NCBI RefSeq assembly: GCF_036226665.1
Contig: NZ_CP109007.1
Location: forward strand, 1,364,001 to 1,428,000
Source of the DNA: Streptomyces sp. NBC_00691
GTDB taxonomy: Bacteria; Actinomycetota; Actinomycetes; Streptomycetales; Streptomycetaceae
Direction of reading: 5' to 3'
Length of the DNA stretch: 64,000 nt
This document shows, piece by piece, positions 25,814 to 34,469 of the stretch. The position numbers and the translations under genes are program-made. The first letter of the stretch is position 1, and every line of letters begins with the position of its first letter. The notes under the pieces were generated by a model, which worked only from the letters and a program-made list of their open reading frames with translations, was not told the DNA's origin and made no database searches.

Positions 25814-26819
25814 CGACGGCGCTCCCTTCGAGCCGGTCGCTGTGGTGACAGGCGGCCTGGTGTCCCGGCCGCCCCGGGGCGGGCAGCGCCACCGGGGCCT
25901 GCTGGTCGCAGAGTTCGGTGGCGAGCGCGCAACGGGCGGCGAAGGCGCAGCCGTCGAGCGTCACCCGGAGGTCCGGAGGCTGACCGTCGATGGCGGCGAG
26001 CCGCCCCCGCGGATTCTCCAGGCGGGGGGTGGAGGCCAGGAGAGCCGCCGTGTAGGGGTGGCGGGGCCGCGCGAAGATCTCTTCCGCGGGCCCGCTCTCC
26101 GCGATCCGCCCGGCGTACATGACGTACACCCGGTCGCTGATCGCGGCCGCGAGGTCGAGGTCGTGGGTGACGAACAGCAGCCCGGTGCCGAACCGTTCGC
26201 GCAGCTTGCCGAGGAGGGCGATGACCTCGGCCTGGGTGGTGACGTCCAGGGCGGTGGTGGGCTCGTCGGCGAGCAGCAGGGCCGGGTCCCCCATCAACGC
26301 GGCCGCGATCATGACGCGTTGCAGCATGCCGCCGGACACCTGGCTGGGGTACTTGACCAGCGCCATGTCGTCCAGGCCCACCGCTTCGAGGAGTTCGACG
26401 GCGCGCGCGGTCGCCTGCGCCGCGGTCATCGTCCTGGTCGCGCGGACGCTCTCGGTGAGGAAGTCGCCGATGCGCCGGAGCGGGTTGATGGCCGCCCGCG
26501 GGTCCTGGAAGATCATGGCCACGGTGCCCGTACGCAGGGCGCGCAGCCGGTCGGCGTCGAGGGTGAGGACGTCCTGGCCGTCGACGAGGACGCTGCCCCC
26601 GGTGACGGCTCCCGGCGGCAGGAGGCGCAGTGCGCTGCGGGAGGTGATGCTCTTCCCGGAGCCGGACTCGCCGACGAGCGCCACGGTCTCCCCCGTGTGG
26701 ACGGTGAGGTCGATCCCGTCGAGGACGGGCCGTGCCGTGCCGGGCAGGGTGATCCGGAGCCCGTGGATGTCGAGTGCCGGCCTGTCGGAGTGGTTCACCG
26801 GCCTGTCGGATGTGTTCAT
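25806..26819 (-). CDS. Peptide-type ABC transporter ATP-binding protein (OppD/DppD-like)
   Basis: A 337-residue ATPase. Walker A GESGSGKSITSRSALRLLPPG, signature VSGGMLQRVMIAAAL and Walker B LLLADEPTTALD are intact. The C-terminal Cys cluster CAFAARCALATELCDQQAP is the iron-sulfur/oligo_HPY motif region found in OppD/DppD and OppF. The start at 26819 is four bases inside the preceding permease gene (ATGA overlap), giving coupled translation. Confidence 0.92.
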   Translation of the reverse strand: MNTSDRPVNHSDRPALDIHGLRITLPGTARPVLDGIDLTVHTGETVALVGESGSGKSITSRSALRLLPPGAVTGGSVLVDGQDVLTLDADRLRALRTGTVAMIFQDPRAAINPLRRIGDFLTESVRATRTMTAAQATARAVELLEAVGLDDMALVKYPSQVSGGMLQRVMIAAALMGDPALLLADEPTTALDVTTQAEVIALLGKLRERFGTGLLFVTHDLDLAAAISDRVYVMYAGRIAESGPAEEIFARPRHPYTAALLASTPRLENPRGRLAAIDGQPPDLRVTLDGCAFAARCALATELCDQQAPVALPAPGRPGHQAACHHSDRLEGSAVDA

Positions 26820-27670
26820 CGGTCTCTCCTGGCGACGCGGTCGGCCCAGCGCTCTCCGACCACGTTGAACGCGACGACGGTGAGCACGATCAGGACGCTG
26901 GGCAGGATCGCGGACAGCGGGTAGCCCTGCTGGACGGCCGTCTGCCCGTCGAAGACCATGCGACCCCAGTCGGGGGTGAGCGCAGGTACGCCGAGCCCGA
27001 GGAAGGAGAGGCCGGCGAGGTCCATGAGGGCGTAGCCGAAGTTGATGGTGGACTGGGCGAGGACGATGGGGGCGATGTTGGGGAGGATGTGGCGCAGGCA
27101 GATCTGGAGCGCCGAATGGCCCTGGACCAGATAGGCGCTGACGTACGGACGCTCGCGTTCGGCGAGGACCAGCGAGCGCGTCAGCCGGCTGACGTAGGGC
27201 AGGTAGGCGATGGCGAGGGCGATGACCGGGGCCAGCAGCCCCTCCCCGTAGATCGAGATGATCAGGATCGCGAGCAGCATGCCGGGGAAGGCGAAGACGA
27301 GTTCGGTGCTGCGGGAGAGCACCGAGTCGAGCCAGCCGCCCCGCCAGGCCGCGGCCGTGCCGATCACGACACCGGCGAGGGTGGAGAAGAGGACCACCCC
27401 GAGCGGGCCGAGCAGCGAGGTGCGGGCGCCGAGGAGCAGTCGGGAGAAGGTGTCGCGGCCCGCCGCGTCCACGCCGAGGAGGTGCTCGGCGGAGGGTCCG
27501 GCGAGCGCGTTGCCGAGATCGACGGCGTTGGGGTCGTACGGCACGACGAGGGAGGCGAGGAGCGCCCCGGCGACGACGAGGACGACGAAGCCCAGACAGA
27601 CGAGGTGGAGCGGCGACCGGGCCGTGCGGAGCTTGGCGAGGCCGGGCCGGCGGGTGAGGACGGCGGTCAT
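26816..27670 (-). CDS. Peptide-type ABC transporter permease (DppC-like)
   Basis: A 284-residue inner-membrane permease of the DppC/OppC group: six hydrophobic segments, an N-terminal conserved VVPYDPNAVDLGNALAGPSAEHLLGVDAAGRDTFSRLLLGARTSL loop (positions about 45-90), and the EAA-type motif in YVSAYLVQGHSALQICLRHILPN. It overlaps its neighbours by four bases on both sides. It forms the membrane channel with the DppB-like gene at 27667. Confidence 0.92.
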   Translation of the reverse strand: MTAVLTRRPGLAKLRTARSPLHLVCLGFVVLVVAGALLASLVVPYDPNAVDLGNALAGPSAEHLLGVDAAGRDTFSRLLLGARTSLLGPLGVVLFSTLAGVVIGTAAAWRGGWLDSVLSRSTELVFAFPGMLLAILIISIYGEGLLAPVIALAIAYLPYVSRLTRSLVLAERERPYVSAYLVQGHSALQICLRHILPNIAPIVLAQSTINFGYALMDLAGLSFLGLGVPALTPDWGRMVFDGQTAVQQGYPLSAILPSVLIVLTVVAFNVVGERWADRVARRDR

Positions 27671-28626
27671 GCGGAGGAGCTCCTCGATCCGAGGGTGATC
27701 CGCGGGTCGACCAGCGGGAGCAGCAGGTCGACGATGAGGTTCACGATCATGAACAGGGCGACGATGATCAGCGAGATGGCCTGGACGGTCGGGAAGTCCT
27801 TGGTGGTCGTCGACAGCTCCAGGAGCTGGCCGATGCCGCCGATGCCGAACGCGGTCTCGACGAGGATCGTGCAGACCAGGAGGGTCGAGACGATCAATCC
27901 GCCGGTGGTCAGGACGGTGCCGAGGGAGTTGCGGAAGACATGGCGGAGGATCACCTGGCGCTCCGGGACGCCCCGGCTGCGGGCCACGGTGACGTGCTCG
28001 CTGTCGAGGGCCTCCAGCATCGCCGAGCGGGTGACCCGGGCGAGCATGCCGATCAGATAGAGCGCGAGCGCGATGGCGGGCAGGGTCAGGTGCCAGAGTT
28101 CGTCGAGGAGGCCCTCGCCGGCGCCGCCGCTCGGGAACCAGCCGAGTCTCACCGCGAACAGGGCTTGGAGCAGGACGGCCGCGACGAAGGACGGGGTGCC
28201 GAGGGCGAACGTGGTGGTGACGAGGACGGCGGAGTCGGTCGCTCCGCCGCGTACGGCGGAGACCCAGCCGAGCACCAGGCCGATCACCACCACCACGATC
28301 AGTGCCATCGCGATCAGCAGCAGCGTGGTCGGCAGCCGGTCGGCGAGGAGCCGGGACACGTCGACGCGGTACGTGATGGACCGCCCGAAGTCGCCGTGGA
28401 GCATGTCCCTGAGCCAGCTGAGGTAGCGGACGAAGAACGGGTCGTCCAGGTGGTACTGGGCGTTGATCGCGGCAAGCGCGTCCGGCGAGGCCGAGCGGCC
28501 CGAGAGCAGGAAGCTCGCGGGGCTGCCCGGCGCCAGGTACATCGCGCCGAAGACCACGAACGACGCCACGAGGAGGGTGACGGCCATCTCCGTCACCCGT
28601 CGGACGGCGAATCTCGCGAAGTTCAC
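27667..28626 (-). CDS. Peptide-type ABC transporter permease (DppB-like)
   Basis: A 319-residue permease of the DppB/OppB group. Residues 1-35 are the usual first helix (VASFVVFGAMYLAPGSPA), the periplasmic loop has YHLDDPFFVRYLSWLRDMLHGDFG, and the EAA motif lies in ARSRGVPERQVILRHVFRNS. The GTG at 28626 overlaps the solute-binding protein stop by four bases (GTGA). The long open frame upstream in this phase is a shadow of the other genes. Confidence 0.92.
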   Translation of the reverse strand: MNFARFAVRRVTEMAVTLLVASFVVFGAMYLAPGSPASFLLSGRSASPDALAAINAQYHLDDPFFVRYLSWLRDMLHGDFGRSITYRVDVSRLLADRLPTTLLLIAMALIVVVVIGLVLGWVSAVRGGATDSAVLVTTTFALGTPSFVAAVLLQALFAVRLGWFPSGGAGEGLLDELWHLTLPAIALALYLIGMLARVTRSAMLEALDSEHVTVARSRGVPERQVILRHVFRNSLGTVLTTGGLIVSTLLVCTILVETAFGIGGIGQLLELSTTTKDFPTVQAISLIIVALFMIVNLIVDLLLPLVDPRITLGSRSSSA

Positions 28627-30296
28627 TGCGCGGCCCCCACGTCGGCGGCCCACGGGTAGTACATGTACGCGATGGTGGTGGGGGCGCCGGTGATCCTCTT
28701 GTTCAGGAAGACGGCGGTGGGCCACTCGGCGACTGGGATCCACAGCAGGTTCTCGGCGGCGTGCCTCTGCAGCTCCGACTCGATCGTCAGGCGCTTGTCC
28801 GGGTCGTACTCGGCGGTGGCCCGCGCGACCCCCTCGTCGTACGTCGTGTCGCTGTAGCCGGCGAAGTTCATGTACGCGCCGGTCTTGAAGTTCTGCAGCA
28901 GGTCGAGCGGGTCGGTGATCGAGTCGTAGTAGGTGAGCGGGAACATGTCGATGCCCTCGCGCGCCTCGGGGTCGGTGAACAGCGCGGTGAACGCGTTGGG
29001 CGCGATGGTCCTGAGCCGGATGTCGAGACCGATCCGGGCCCCCGCGGCCTGCACGGCGGTGGCGAGCAGGGAGACGTCCTGGCCGATGGAGCTGGTGGCG
29101 ACGGTGAGGGTCTTCCCGGTGGCGCCCGCCTCCTTCACCAGCGCCTTGGCCTTCTCGATGTCGGGCGTGATCTGCGGGAGGCCGTCGAGGGCCTTCCTCC
29201 TGGTGGGCTCCGAGCCGGCCGTCCAGGCCGCGCGGGTGGTGAGCGAGTTCGTGACGGTGCCCGCGCCGCCGAGTCCCGCCTTCACGAAGCCGGAGCGGTC
29301 CAGGGCGAGGGAGAGCGCCTTGCGGACGCGGACGTCGCCGAGCGGGCCCTTCATGTTCGTGATGTTGACGTTGACGGTGCTGAGGCCCTCGCCGAAGGAG
29401 AGGGTGCCGACGCCGCTGCCCTGGAGGCGGCCGTAGCTCTCGGTCGGGATGAGGTATCCGCCGTCGGCCTCGCCGCTGAGCATGGCGTTCGTACGGGCGG
29501 AGGGGTCCGTCATGAACCGGAAGACGACCTTGCCGGACTTGGCCCTCTTCCCCCAGTAGCCGTCGAAGCGGTCGAGCTCGACGGACTGGCCCTTGTTCCA
29601 GGTGCCGAGGGAGAACGGTCCGGTGCAGGCGAGTCCGCCCGAGGTGCCGTAGTCCTTGCCGGCCGCCTCGACCCCTGCCTTGGAGGCGATCACACCGGCG
29701 GCGGTCGCCATGTACTGGGGGAACTGGGAGTCGGGCTTCCTGAGCTTGACGGTGACCTGGAGCGGGCCCGTCTTCCGTATGGAGGCGACGTTCTCGAAGT
29801 TCTGCGCCCAGGCCGCCGCGTTGTCCGGGTCCCGCTGCCGGCCGAGGCTGTACACGACGTCGTCGGCGCTCATGGTCCTGCCGTCGTGGAAGCGCACCCC
29901 GCCGCGGAGGTCGTACACCCAGGTGGTCGGGTCGGGGTTGGACGCCTTCTCGGCGAGCCCCGGTTCGAGGGTGAGCCCCGGCGTCCAGCGCATCAGGCTC
30001 TCGCAGACGTTGGACAGGATGGTGTTCTGCGGGTAGTCGAACGCCACGGTGTAGTCGAGCGTCGGCGGCTCCGCGTACACGGCCCATGTGAAGGAGTCGA
30101 TCCCGCCCTTGGCGGCGGGCGTGGTCTTCGAGAGGGTGACACCGCCGGTGCTCGCCCCGTCCTTGGGCGGTCCCGCGCAGGACACGACGAGGGCCGCCGT
30201 CGTCAGGAGGGCGGCCGCGGCGGCGCGGCGGCCGCCGGACGGACGGCCCCGGGAGACGCTGCCGCGTCTGCCGGTGCGGGGTGCGGGTGTGGTCAT
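28623..30296 (-). CDS. ABC transporter solute-binding lipoprotein of the agmatine/peptide operon
   Basis: A 557-residue SBP_bac_5 lipoprotein that captures substrate outside the cell for the permeases encoded next to it. Signal AALLTTAALVVSC puts the lipid-anchored Cys at residue 40, with an Arg-rich N-terminus that may use Tat. The family pattern includes EPPTLDYTVAFDYPQN, VYDLRGGVRFHDGRTMSADDVVYSL and VRKALSLALDRSGFV. Substrate is unknown; the agmatine deiminase gene directly upstream suggests a guanidino compound or peptide carrying arginine (inference). The ATG at 30296 is 96 bases after the deiminase stop. Confidence 0.9.
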   Translation of the reverse strand: MTTPAPRTGRRGSVSRGRPSGGRRAAAAALLTTAALVVSCAGPPKDGASTGGVTLSKTTPAAKGGIDSFTWAVYAEPPTLDYTVAFDYPQNTILSNVCESLMRWTPGLTLEPGLAEKASNPDPTTWVYDLRGGVRFHDGRTMSADDVVYSLGRQRDPDNAAAWAQNFENVASIRKTGPLQVTVKLRKPDSQFPQYMATAAGVIASKAGVEAAGKDYGTSGGLACTGPFSLGTWNKGQSVELDRFDGYWGKRAKSGKVVFRFMTDPSARTNAMLSGEADGGYLIPTESYGRLQGSGVGTLSFGEGLSTVNVNITNMKGPLGDVRVRKALSLALDRSGFVKAGLGGAGTVTNSLTTRAAWTAGSEPTRRKALDGLPQITPDIEKAKALVKEAGATGKTLTVATSSIGQDVSLLATAVQAAGARIGLDIRLRTIAPNAFTALFTDPEAREGIDMFPLTYYDSITDPLDLLQNFKTGAYMNFAGYSDTTYDEGVARATAEYDPDKRLTIESELQRHAAENLLWIPVAEWPTAVFLNKRITGAPTTIAYMYYPWAADVGAAQ

Positions 30297-30345
30297 CGTC
30301 GCGCTCTCTTTCCGTACGGTCTGTGCGTACGCGATGGGGGAGGCT

Positions 30346-30369
30346 GCCGGACCGCGGGGACGGTCCGGC
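30346..30369 (-). terminator. Hairpin between deiminase and solute-binding protein genes
   Basis: GCCGGACC and GGTCCGGC are perfect 8-base arms with an 8-base loop in the 96-base gap after the agmatine deiminase gene. It may attenuate or end transcription into the transporter genes, or protect an mRNA 3' end. Confidence 0.5.
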
Positions 30370-30392
30370 AGGAGCGATCGGTCCGGTCCGGG

Positions 30393-31406
30393 TTACGCGA
30401 GGGGGCGGGCGACGGGGATCTGCTGCGTGATGCAGTGCACTCCCCCGCCACCGAACGCGATCGCGAGCGCCTGCACGCCGACCACCTTGTGGTCCGGGTA
30501 GGCGGCGGCGATCACCGCGAGCGCGTCGTCGTCCTGGGGCAGTCCCGCCACGGGGACGACGACGCCGCCGTTGGCGACGTAGTAGTTCAGGTACGACACC
30601 TCGACCTCGCCGTCGGCCACGTCGACGAACGCGGCCTGCGGAACGTCGACGATCTCCAGCGACCGGCCCCGGGCGTCGGTGGTGGCCTCCAGGACCGCAC
30701 GGTTGGCACGCATCCGGGCGTAGTCGGGGTGCGCGGGGTCGTCCGGCAGCGAGACGACGACCTTGCCGGGCGCGGCGAAGGCGCAGACGCCGTCGACGTG
30801 GCCGTCCGTCTCCGTGTCCAGGAGGCCTCCGTACGGAAGCCATACGACCTTGGTCACGCCGAGACGGGATGTCAGCTCGGCCTCGATCTCGTCCCGGTTC
30901 ATGCCGGGGTTCCTGTTGGGGTGCAGCAGGCACTGCTCGGTCGTGATCAGCGTGCCCTCGCCGTCGACCGTGATCGCCCCGCCCTCCAGGATCATCTCGG
31001 AGGCGATGCGCTCGACACCGAGGTGCTCCAGGAGCAGACCGCTGATCCGGTCGTCGGAGTCGTACGGGTGGTGCTTGCGGCCCCAGGCGTTGAAGCGGAA
31101 GTCGACGCCGGCGCGGCGCCCGTCGCCGTCGAGCACGAACAGCGGGGCGGAGTCGCGGAACCAGGAGTCGTCCAGGGGAAGCTCCACGACGGTGATCCCG
31201 CTGCCGCAGTGGGCGCGGGCGTCGTCGCCGTGGCCGAGCGGGGCGACCATCGTCACCGGCTCGAACGCGGCGATGGCCCTGGCGACGTTCGCGTACTCCT
31301 CCTTGACGTCGTTCAGCACACTGCCCCAGAGGTCGGGGCGGGTGGGCCAGGCCATGAGGCAGCCCTCGTGCTCGGCCCACTCGGCGGGCATACGGAATGC
31401 GGTCAT
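30393..31406 (-). CDS. aguA: Agmatine deiminase (cytosolic)
   Basis: Agmatine deiminase converts agmatine to N-carbamoylputrescine plus ammonia, a step towards putrescine. This 337-residue protein has no signal sequence and carries the family residues: MPAEWAEHEGCLMAWP at the start, WFRDSAPLF, FNAWGRKHHPYDSDD, DGHVD, and Cys325 in GGGGVHCITQQ. The usual catalytic loop RDTGP is here RDSAP, a small variation. No aguB (carbamoylputrescine amidase) is in the window. The ATG at 31406 is taken because the upstream extension overlaps promoter DNA. It heads the probable operon with the ABC transporter, with a 16-bp palindrome 105 bases upstream. Confidence 0.9.
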   Translation of the reverse strand: MTAFRMPAEWAEHEGCLMAWPTRPDLWGSVLNDVKEEYANVARAIAAFEPVTMVAPLGHGDDARAHCGSGITVVELPLDDSWFRDSAPLFVLDGDGRRAGVDFRFNAWGRKHHPYDSDDRISGLLLEHLGVERIASEMILEGGAITVDGEGTLITTEQCLLHPNRNPGMNRDEIEAELTSRLGVTKVVWLPYGGLLDTETDGHVDGVCAFAAPGKVVVSLPDDPAHPDYARMRANRAVLEATTDARGRSLEIVDVPQAAFVDVADGEVEVSYLNYYVANGGVVVPVAGLPQDDDALAVIAAAYPDHKVVGVQALAIAFGGGGVHCITQQIPVARPLA

Positions 31407-31511
31407 TCGAGAACTCTCTTCTCTCGCCAGAGATACCGGTCGGTGGCGGAAGCGCGGCACAAGGCCGAATCAGGCCACGGACAAGTACGTGGTGGATGGA
31501 ATCTTCTCCTC

Positions 31512-31527
31512 GACTGAAATTTCAGTC
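31512..31527. promoter_or_regulatory. Operator site 1: perfect 16-bp palindrome before aguA
   Basis: GACTGAAATTTCAGTC is perfectly self-complementary. It overlaps a -35-like TTGACT on the minus strand of the aguA promoter, so a bound regulator would block RNA polymerase. It is one of four similar sites in this block. Confidence 0.85.
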
Positions 31528-31794
31528 AAGAGAGAATGCGTGGGTCGTTCACTCGGAAACGGAACGGCACGGGCCAGAGGGGACGGAGACGGCCGAGGGC
31601 GGACGTCCGGGGGGGTCGGCGCCCCCCGGAGCACGGGGCCCCGAGCCTCACACGGCCAACGGCCCGAGGGCCGCAGGTCCGCCGGACCGAGTCACGGCCC
31701 CGCGGCCCGCAGGGCGGCGAAGGCCGAGAGGGCCCGGCGGGCAGGGGGAGCCGGGGTACGGATGCGACGGCAGTCCGTTCGCCCTCACTGTGGC

Positions 31795-31816
31795 ATTGAC
31801 TGAAAAAACAGTCAAT
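31795..31816. promoter_or_regulatory. Operator site 2: GACTG-A6-CAGTC dyad
   Basis: Perfect 8-base arms ATTGACTG and CAGTCAAT are separated by six A bases. The core GACTG-N6-CAGTC has the same spacing as site 1. It lies 390 bases upstream of aguA and about 170 bases past the 3' end of the tetR gene at 31984, so its controlled gene is unclear. Confidence 0.8.
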
Positions 31817-31983
31817 GCTTGGGAGGGAACGCCGGGCCGGTCACGGCGGAGACGCCCGGGAGCGGTGAGGCGCAGGGGCGGGGACGTGAAGGCCCGCGCG
31901 TGGTCGCACGCCAGGAACGTCTGGTCGCGCGACCGCGGACCGCGTGCGCGCGCTCCGGCGGGGCGCGTGCACGCGCCCCCCGC

Positions 31984-32559
31984 TCAGCGGAGCGCGGTCA
32001 GCTCCGCCTCGACCGCGCCGAGCAGCAACGCGCGCGCGTGGTCGATCTTGATCCCGCCGCCGAGCCAGCGCATGCTCAGTCCCTCCAGCAGGGCGGTGAG
32101 CCGCTCCCCCGCGGCGGCGAGCGCCGACGCGGACGCCATGGGGCGCACCTGGCCGAGGAGGACGGCAACGTCCTGGGCCCACATCAGGGTGGCCCGGGCG
32201 AGGTCCTCGCGGAGCAGCTCGTCGAAGACGGCACTCGCCCTCAACTCACCCCAGGCCGCGCTGTTCTCCCGTACCTCCACGGTGTCCTGAAGCTCCAGGA
32301 GGAGCGTGCCCTCGAGTTCCTCGCGCGGGCTCAGCGGCGGGGCGTCCGGGTCGCGGTCGCTCGTGTAGCGCTCGGCGCGCTGACTGATGAACTCCAGTGT
32401 GTGGCGCAGGATCCCGGAGCGGTCCTTGAAGTAGTAGTAGATCAAGGCCGTGGAGACGCCGGCCTCGGCCGCGAGCTCCTCCACCCGCAGCCCGCGGATC
32501 CCGCGACGGGCGATGACCCGTGCTGCCGCTTCGAGGATCTGAGTACTACGAGATGCCAT
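31984..32559 (-). CDS. TetR-family regulator A (paralogue of the one at 36241)
   Basis: A 191-residue TetR-type regulator whose DNA-binding part (residues about 11-57: ARVIARRGIRGLRVEELAAE, then AGVSTALIYYYFKDRS) is identical at 43 of 47 positions to that of the regulator at 36241. The C-terminal domains are also clearly related. The ATG at 32559 is well placed. It lies 105 bases after the Ser/Thr kinase gene on the same strand and is probably its operon partner. It likely binds the four GACTG-N6-CAGTC-like sites nearby. Confidence 0.9.
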   Translation of the reverse strand: MASRSTQILEAAARVIARRGIRGLRVEELAAEAGVSTALIYYYFKDRSGILRHTLEFISQRAERYTSDRDPDAPPLSPREELEGTLLLELQDTVEVRENSAAWGELRASAVFDELLREDLARATLMWAQDVAVLLGQVRPMASASALAAAGERLTALLEGLSMRWLGGGIKIDHARALLLGAVEAELTALR

Positions 32560-32664
32560 GTCCGCACCCTACCCGGCGGTGATCCGGCCGGATCCGCGGC
32601 CCATGGGCGGCCGACCGGCCCCCGCCCTGCGCGCTGTTGGGGACGGAGCGCACGGGTCGCCGGC

Positions 32665-34377
32665 TCACCCGTCGCGCCGGTGCCGGTCGAGGACGACGGT
32701 CACGGAGCCGCCGTCCCCGGCGGCCTCGACCAGGCGCGCGATCACGATCTCCTTCTGGTCCGCGCCGCGCACGCAGAAGGGCCGTTCGTCGGCGAGTTCG
32801 GCGAACGGCAGCGTCGTCACCGGTTCCGACTCGATCCCGCGGGCGCAGTCGGCCGGGGTCAGCGCGTCGCCGCCCGCGATGAAGGCGTCGCTCTCCTCGG
32901 GCAGCACGAACGCCTTGTCCGTGCGGGCGAGGTACCAGGCGGCCGTCTCCCCGGGAACGACCTTGCCCGTCGTGAGATCGAACTCGTACGACGCGTCGGG
33001 CGAGGTGAGCGTGACGCCCGTGTACCCGGCCGTGTAGGAGGCGGCACCGGACGGCTTGGGCGCGCCGCTGGAGGGCTGCACGCTGATGGGCGGCCGCGCC
33101 GAGGGTTCGCCGGTGGCGCCGGCCGGATCCGGCCCCTCCTCCGGCGGAGGGTCGAGGTAGTAGACGGCCGCTCCGCCCACGACGAGCGCGAGGAGCGCCA
33201 CGAGGACCGTGAGGAGCAGTCGGCCGCCACGACGGGGCGCCCTGCGCGACGAAGGGGCGTGCGCCCGAGCACCGGGGTGAGCCTCCGGCCGGTGAACCTC
33301 CGGCCCTCCGGGCGGAGCCGTGCCCGTACCGCCGAGGGAACCCGCACTGCCGGCGGGGCTCGTACCACCGGAGGAGCCGGTCACCGCGTCGGCTGCCTCG
33401 TGGGGGCTCCGTGAGGAGAACGCGGTGGCCGTGACCGTGGGCTGGACATGGGGCGGCCCCGGTCCCCCGCCGTGGCCCGCGAGGTCGGCGCTGACGGGGT
33501 GGGGCAGCCAGTCGTCGGCGAACTCCGGCCGCGGCCCCACGGCGGGATGGGCGTGGACGGCCGCGATCAGCGCGGCGGTCGAGGGGCGGTCCTCCGGGCG
33601 CTTGGCCAGGCAGCGTCCGAGCAGGTCGCGCAGGACGGCGGGGACAAAGGACAGGTCGGGTGCCTCGTGGACCACCCGGTACAGCGCGGCGGATTCCGGC
33701 CCGCTCCCGAAGGGCGGTGCTCCGCCGGAGACGTACACGGCGAGCGCGCCCAGCGCGAACACATCGGTCGCCGCCGTCGCCCGGAGCCCCAGCGCCTGCT
33801 CGGGCGCCATGAAGGCGGCGGTGCCGATCCGCAGGCCCGCCCCGGTCAGCGCGGTGGCGTCGGCCGCCCGCGCGATCCCGAAGTCGATCACCCGGGGGCC
33901 GTCCGCGGCGATCAGCACGTTGGCGGGCTTGAGGTCACGGTGGACGACGCCCACACCGTGGATGCCCTGCAGCGCCTCGGCGATACCGGCCACGAGCAGG
34001 AGGACGGTGCGCACCGGGAGCGGTCCGTGCCGCTGGACGACCTGTTGCAGGCTGGGTCCGGGGACGTACGCCGTCGCCAGCCACGGCGTACGGGCGTCCA
34101 CGCCGTGGTCGACCACCTGCGCGGTGAACAGGCCGTGGATCCGCCGGGCGCTGGCCACCTCCTGGGCGAAGCGCTCGCGGAACTCGGGGTCGGCGGCGAA
34201 CTCGGCCCGCACCGCCTTCAGGGCGATCGGACGCCCTCCGGGGGTGTACGCCAGGTACACGACGCCCATGCCGCCCGCGCCCAGCCGTGCGTGGAGGCGG
34301 TACCCGCCGATCTCGCGGGGGTCGTCGGAGGACAGAGCCGTATGGGCGGGCTGTACACCGGGAAGCTGAGCGGACAT
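32665..34377 (-). CDS. Membrane-anchored Ser/Thr protein kinase
   Basis: A 570-residue eukaryotic-type kinase (PknB-like). The kinase domain spans residues about 25-280: Gly loop RLGAGGMGVVYLA, ATP-binding Lys54 (IALKAV), HRDLKPANV with Asp148, and DFGIAR with Asp165. A Pro/Ser/Gly-rich linker leads to one membrane helix (LLLTVLVALLALVVGGAAVYYL, residues about 384-405) and a 165-residue extracellular domain with two Cys (PADCARG and RPFCVRG), probably a disulfide. It has no PASTA repeats, so the outside ligand is unknown. It starts at 34377, just below operator site 3, and probably shares an mRNA with the tetR gene at 31984. Confidence 0.92.
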   Translation of the reverse strand: MSAQLPGVQPAHTALSSDDPREIGGYRLHARLGAGGMGVVYLAYTPGGRPIALKAVRAEFAADPEFRERFAQEVASARRIHGLFTAQVVDHGVDARTPWLATAYVPGPSLQQVVQRHGPLPVRTVLLLVAGIAEALQGIHGVGVVHRDLKPANVLIAADGPRVIDFGIARAADATALTGAGLRIGTAAFMAPEQALGLRATAATDVFALGALAVYVSGGAPPFGSGPESAALYRVVHEAPDLSFVPAVLRDLLGRCLAKRPEDRPSTAALIAAVHAHPAVGPRPEFADDWLPHPVSADLAGHGGGPGPPHVQPTVTATAFSSRSPHEAADAVTGSSGGTSPAGSAGSLGGTGTAPPGGPEVHRPEAHPGARAHAPSSRRAPRRGGRLLLTVLVALLALVVGGAAVYYLDPPPEEGPDPAGATGEPSARPPISVQPSSGAPKPSGAASYTAGYTGVTLTSPDASYEFDLTTGKVVPGETAAWYLARTDKAFVLPEESDAFIAGGDALTPADCARGIESEPVTTLPFAELADERPFCVRGADQKEIVIARLVEAAGDGGSVTVVLDRHRRDG

Positions 34378-34436
34378 GCGGTGGCTCTTTCGGCAGGTGG
34401 AACGGAGCGACGAGCGACGCTCCCCGCATCGTGCCC

Positions 34437-34456
34437 TTAACTAAAGTTTCAGTCAA
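34437..34456. promoter_or_regulatory. Operator site 3: imperfect 20-bp dyad before the kinase gene
   Basis: On the minus strand the site reads TTGACTGAAACTTTAGTTAA, matching its own complement at 14 of 20 positions with only transition differences. It keeps the TTGACTGAAA half of sites 1 and 2. It lies 60 bases upstream of the kinase start. Confidence 0.7.
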
Positions 34457-34469
34457 TGTGAGACGATGG

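Larger units (their letters stand above)
31407..31983. other. 577-base intergenic region with two operator copies
   Basis: No credible gene is seen here. The open frames on both strands are Arg/Pro/Gly-rich shadows without family resemblance. The region holds the aguA leader, an AT-rich promoter patch around 31500-31530, a second operator at 31795-31816, and about 250 bases of very GC-rich spacer. A -35-like TTGACT overlaps the first operator on the minus strand. Confidence 0.6.

Noticed and set aside
28627..31380. Long upstream extension of the DppB-like frame to 31380
   Set aside because: The 5' 900 codons are Arg/Pro-rich and overlap the solute-binding and deiminase genes; the true start is GTG 28626 with a four-base overlap to the preceding gene.
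28761..31517. A 918-codon plus-strand open frame opposite the transporter genes
   Set aside because: Composition (Gly/Arg/Val/Asp-rich, no hydrophobic core) is that of an antisense shadow of the minus-strand operon.
31397..32290. A possible plus-strand gene in the gap upstream of aguA
   Set aside because: The frame crosses both operators and runs antisense into tetR A; it is Arg/Pro/Ser-rich with no family-like motif.
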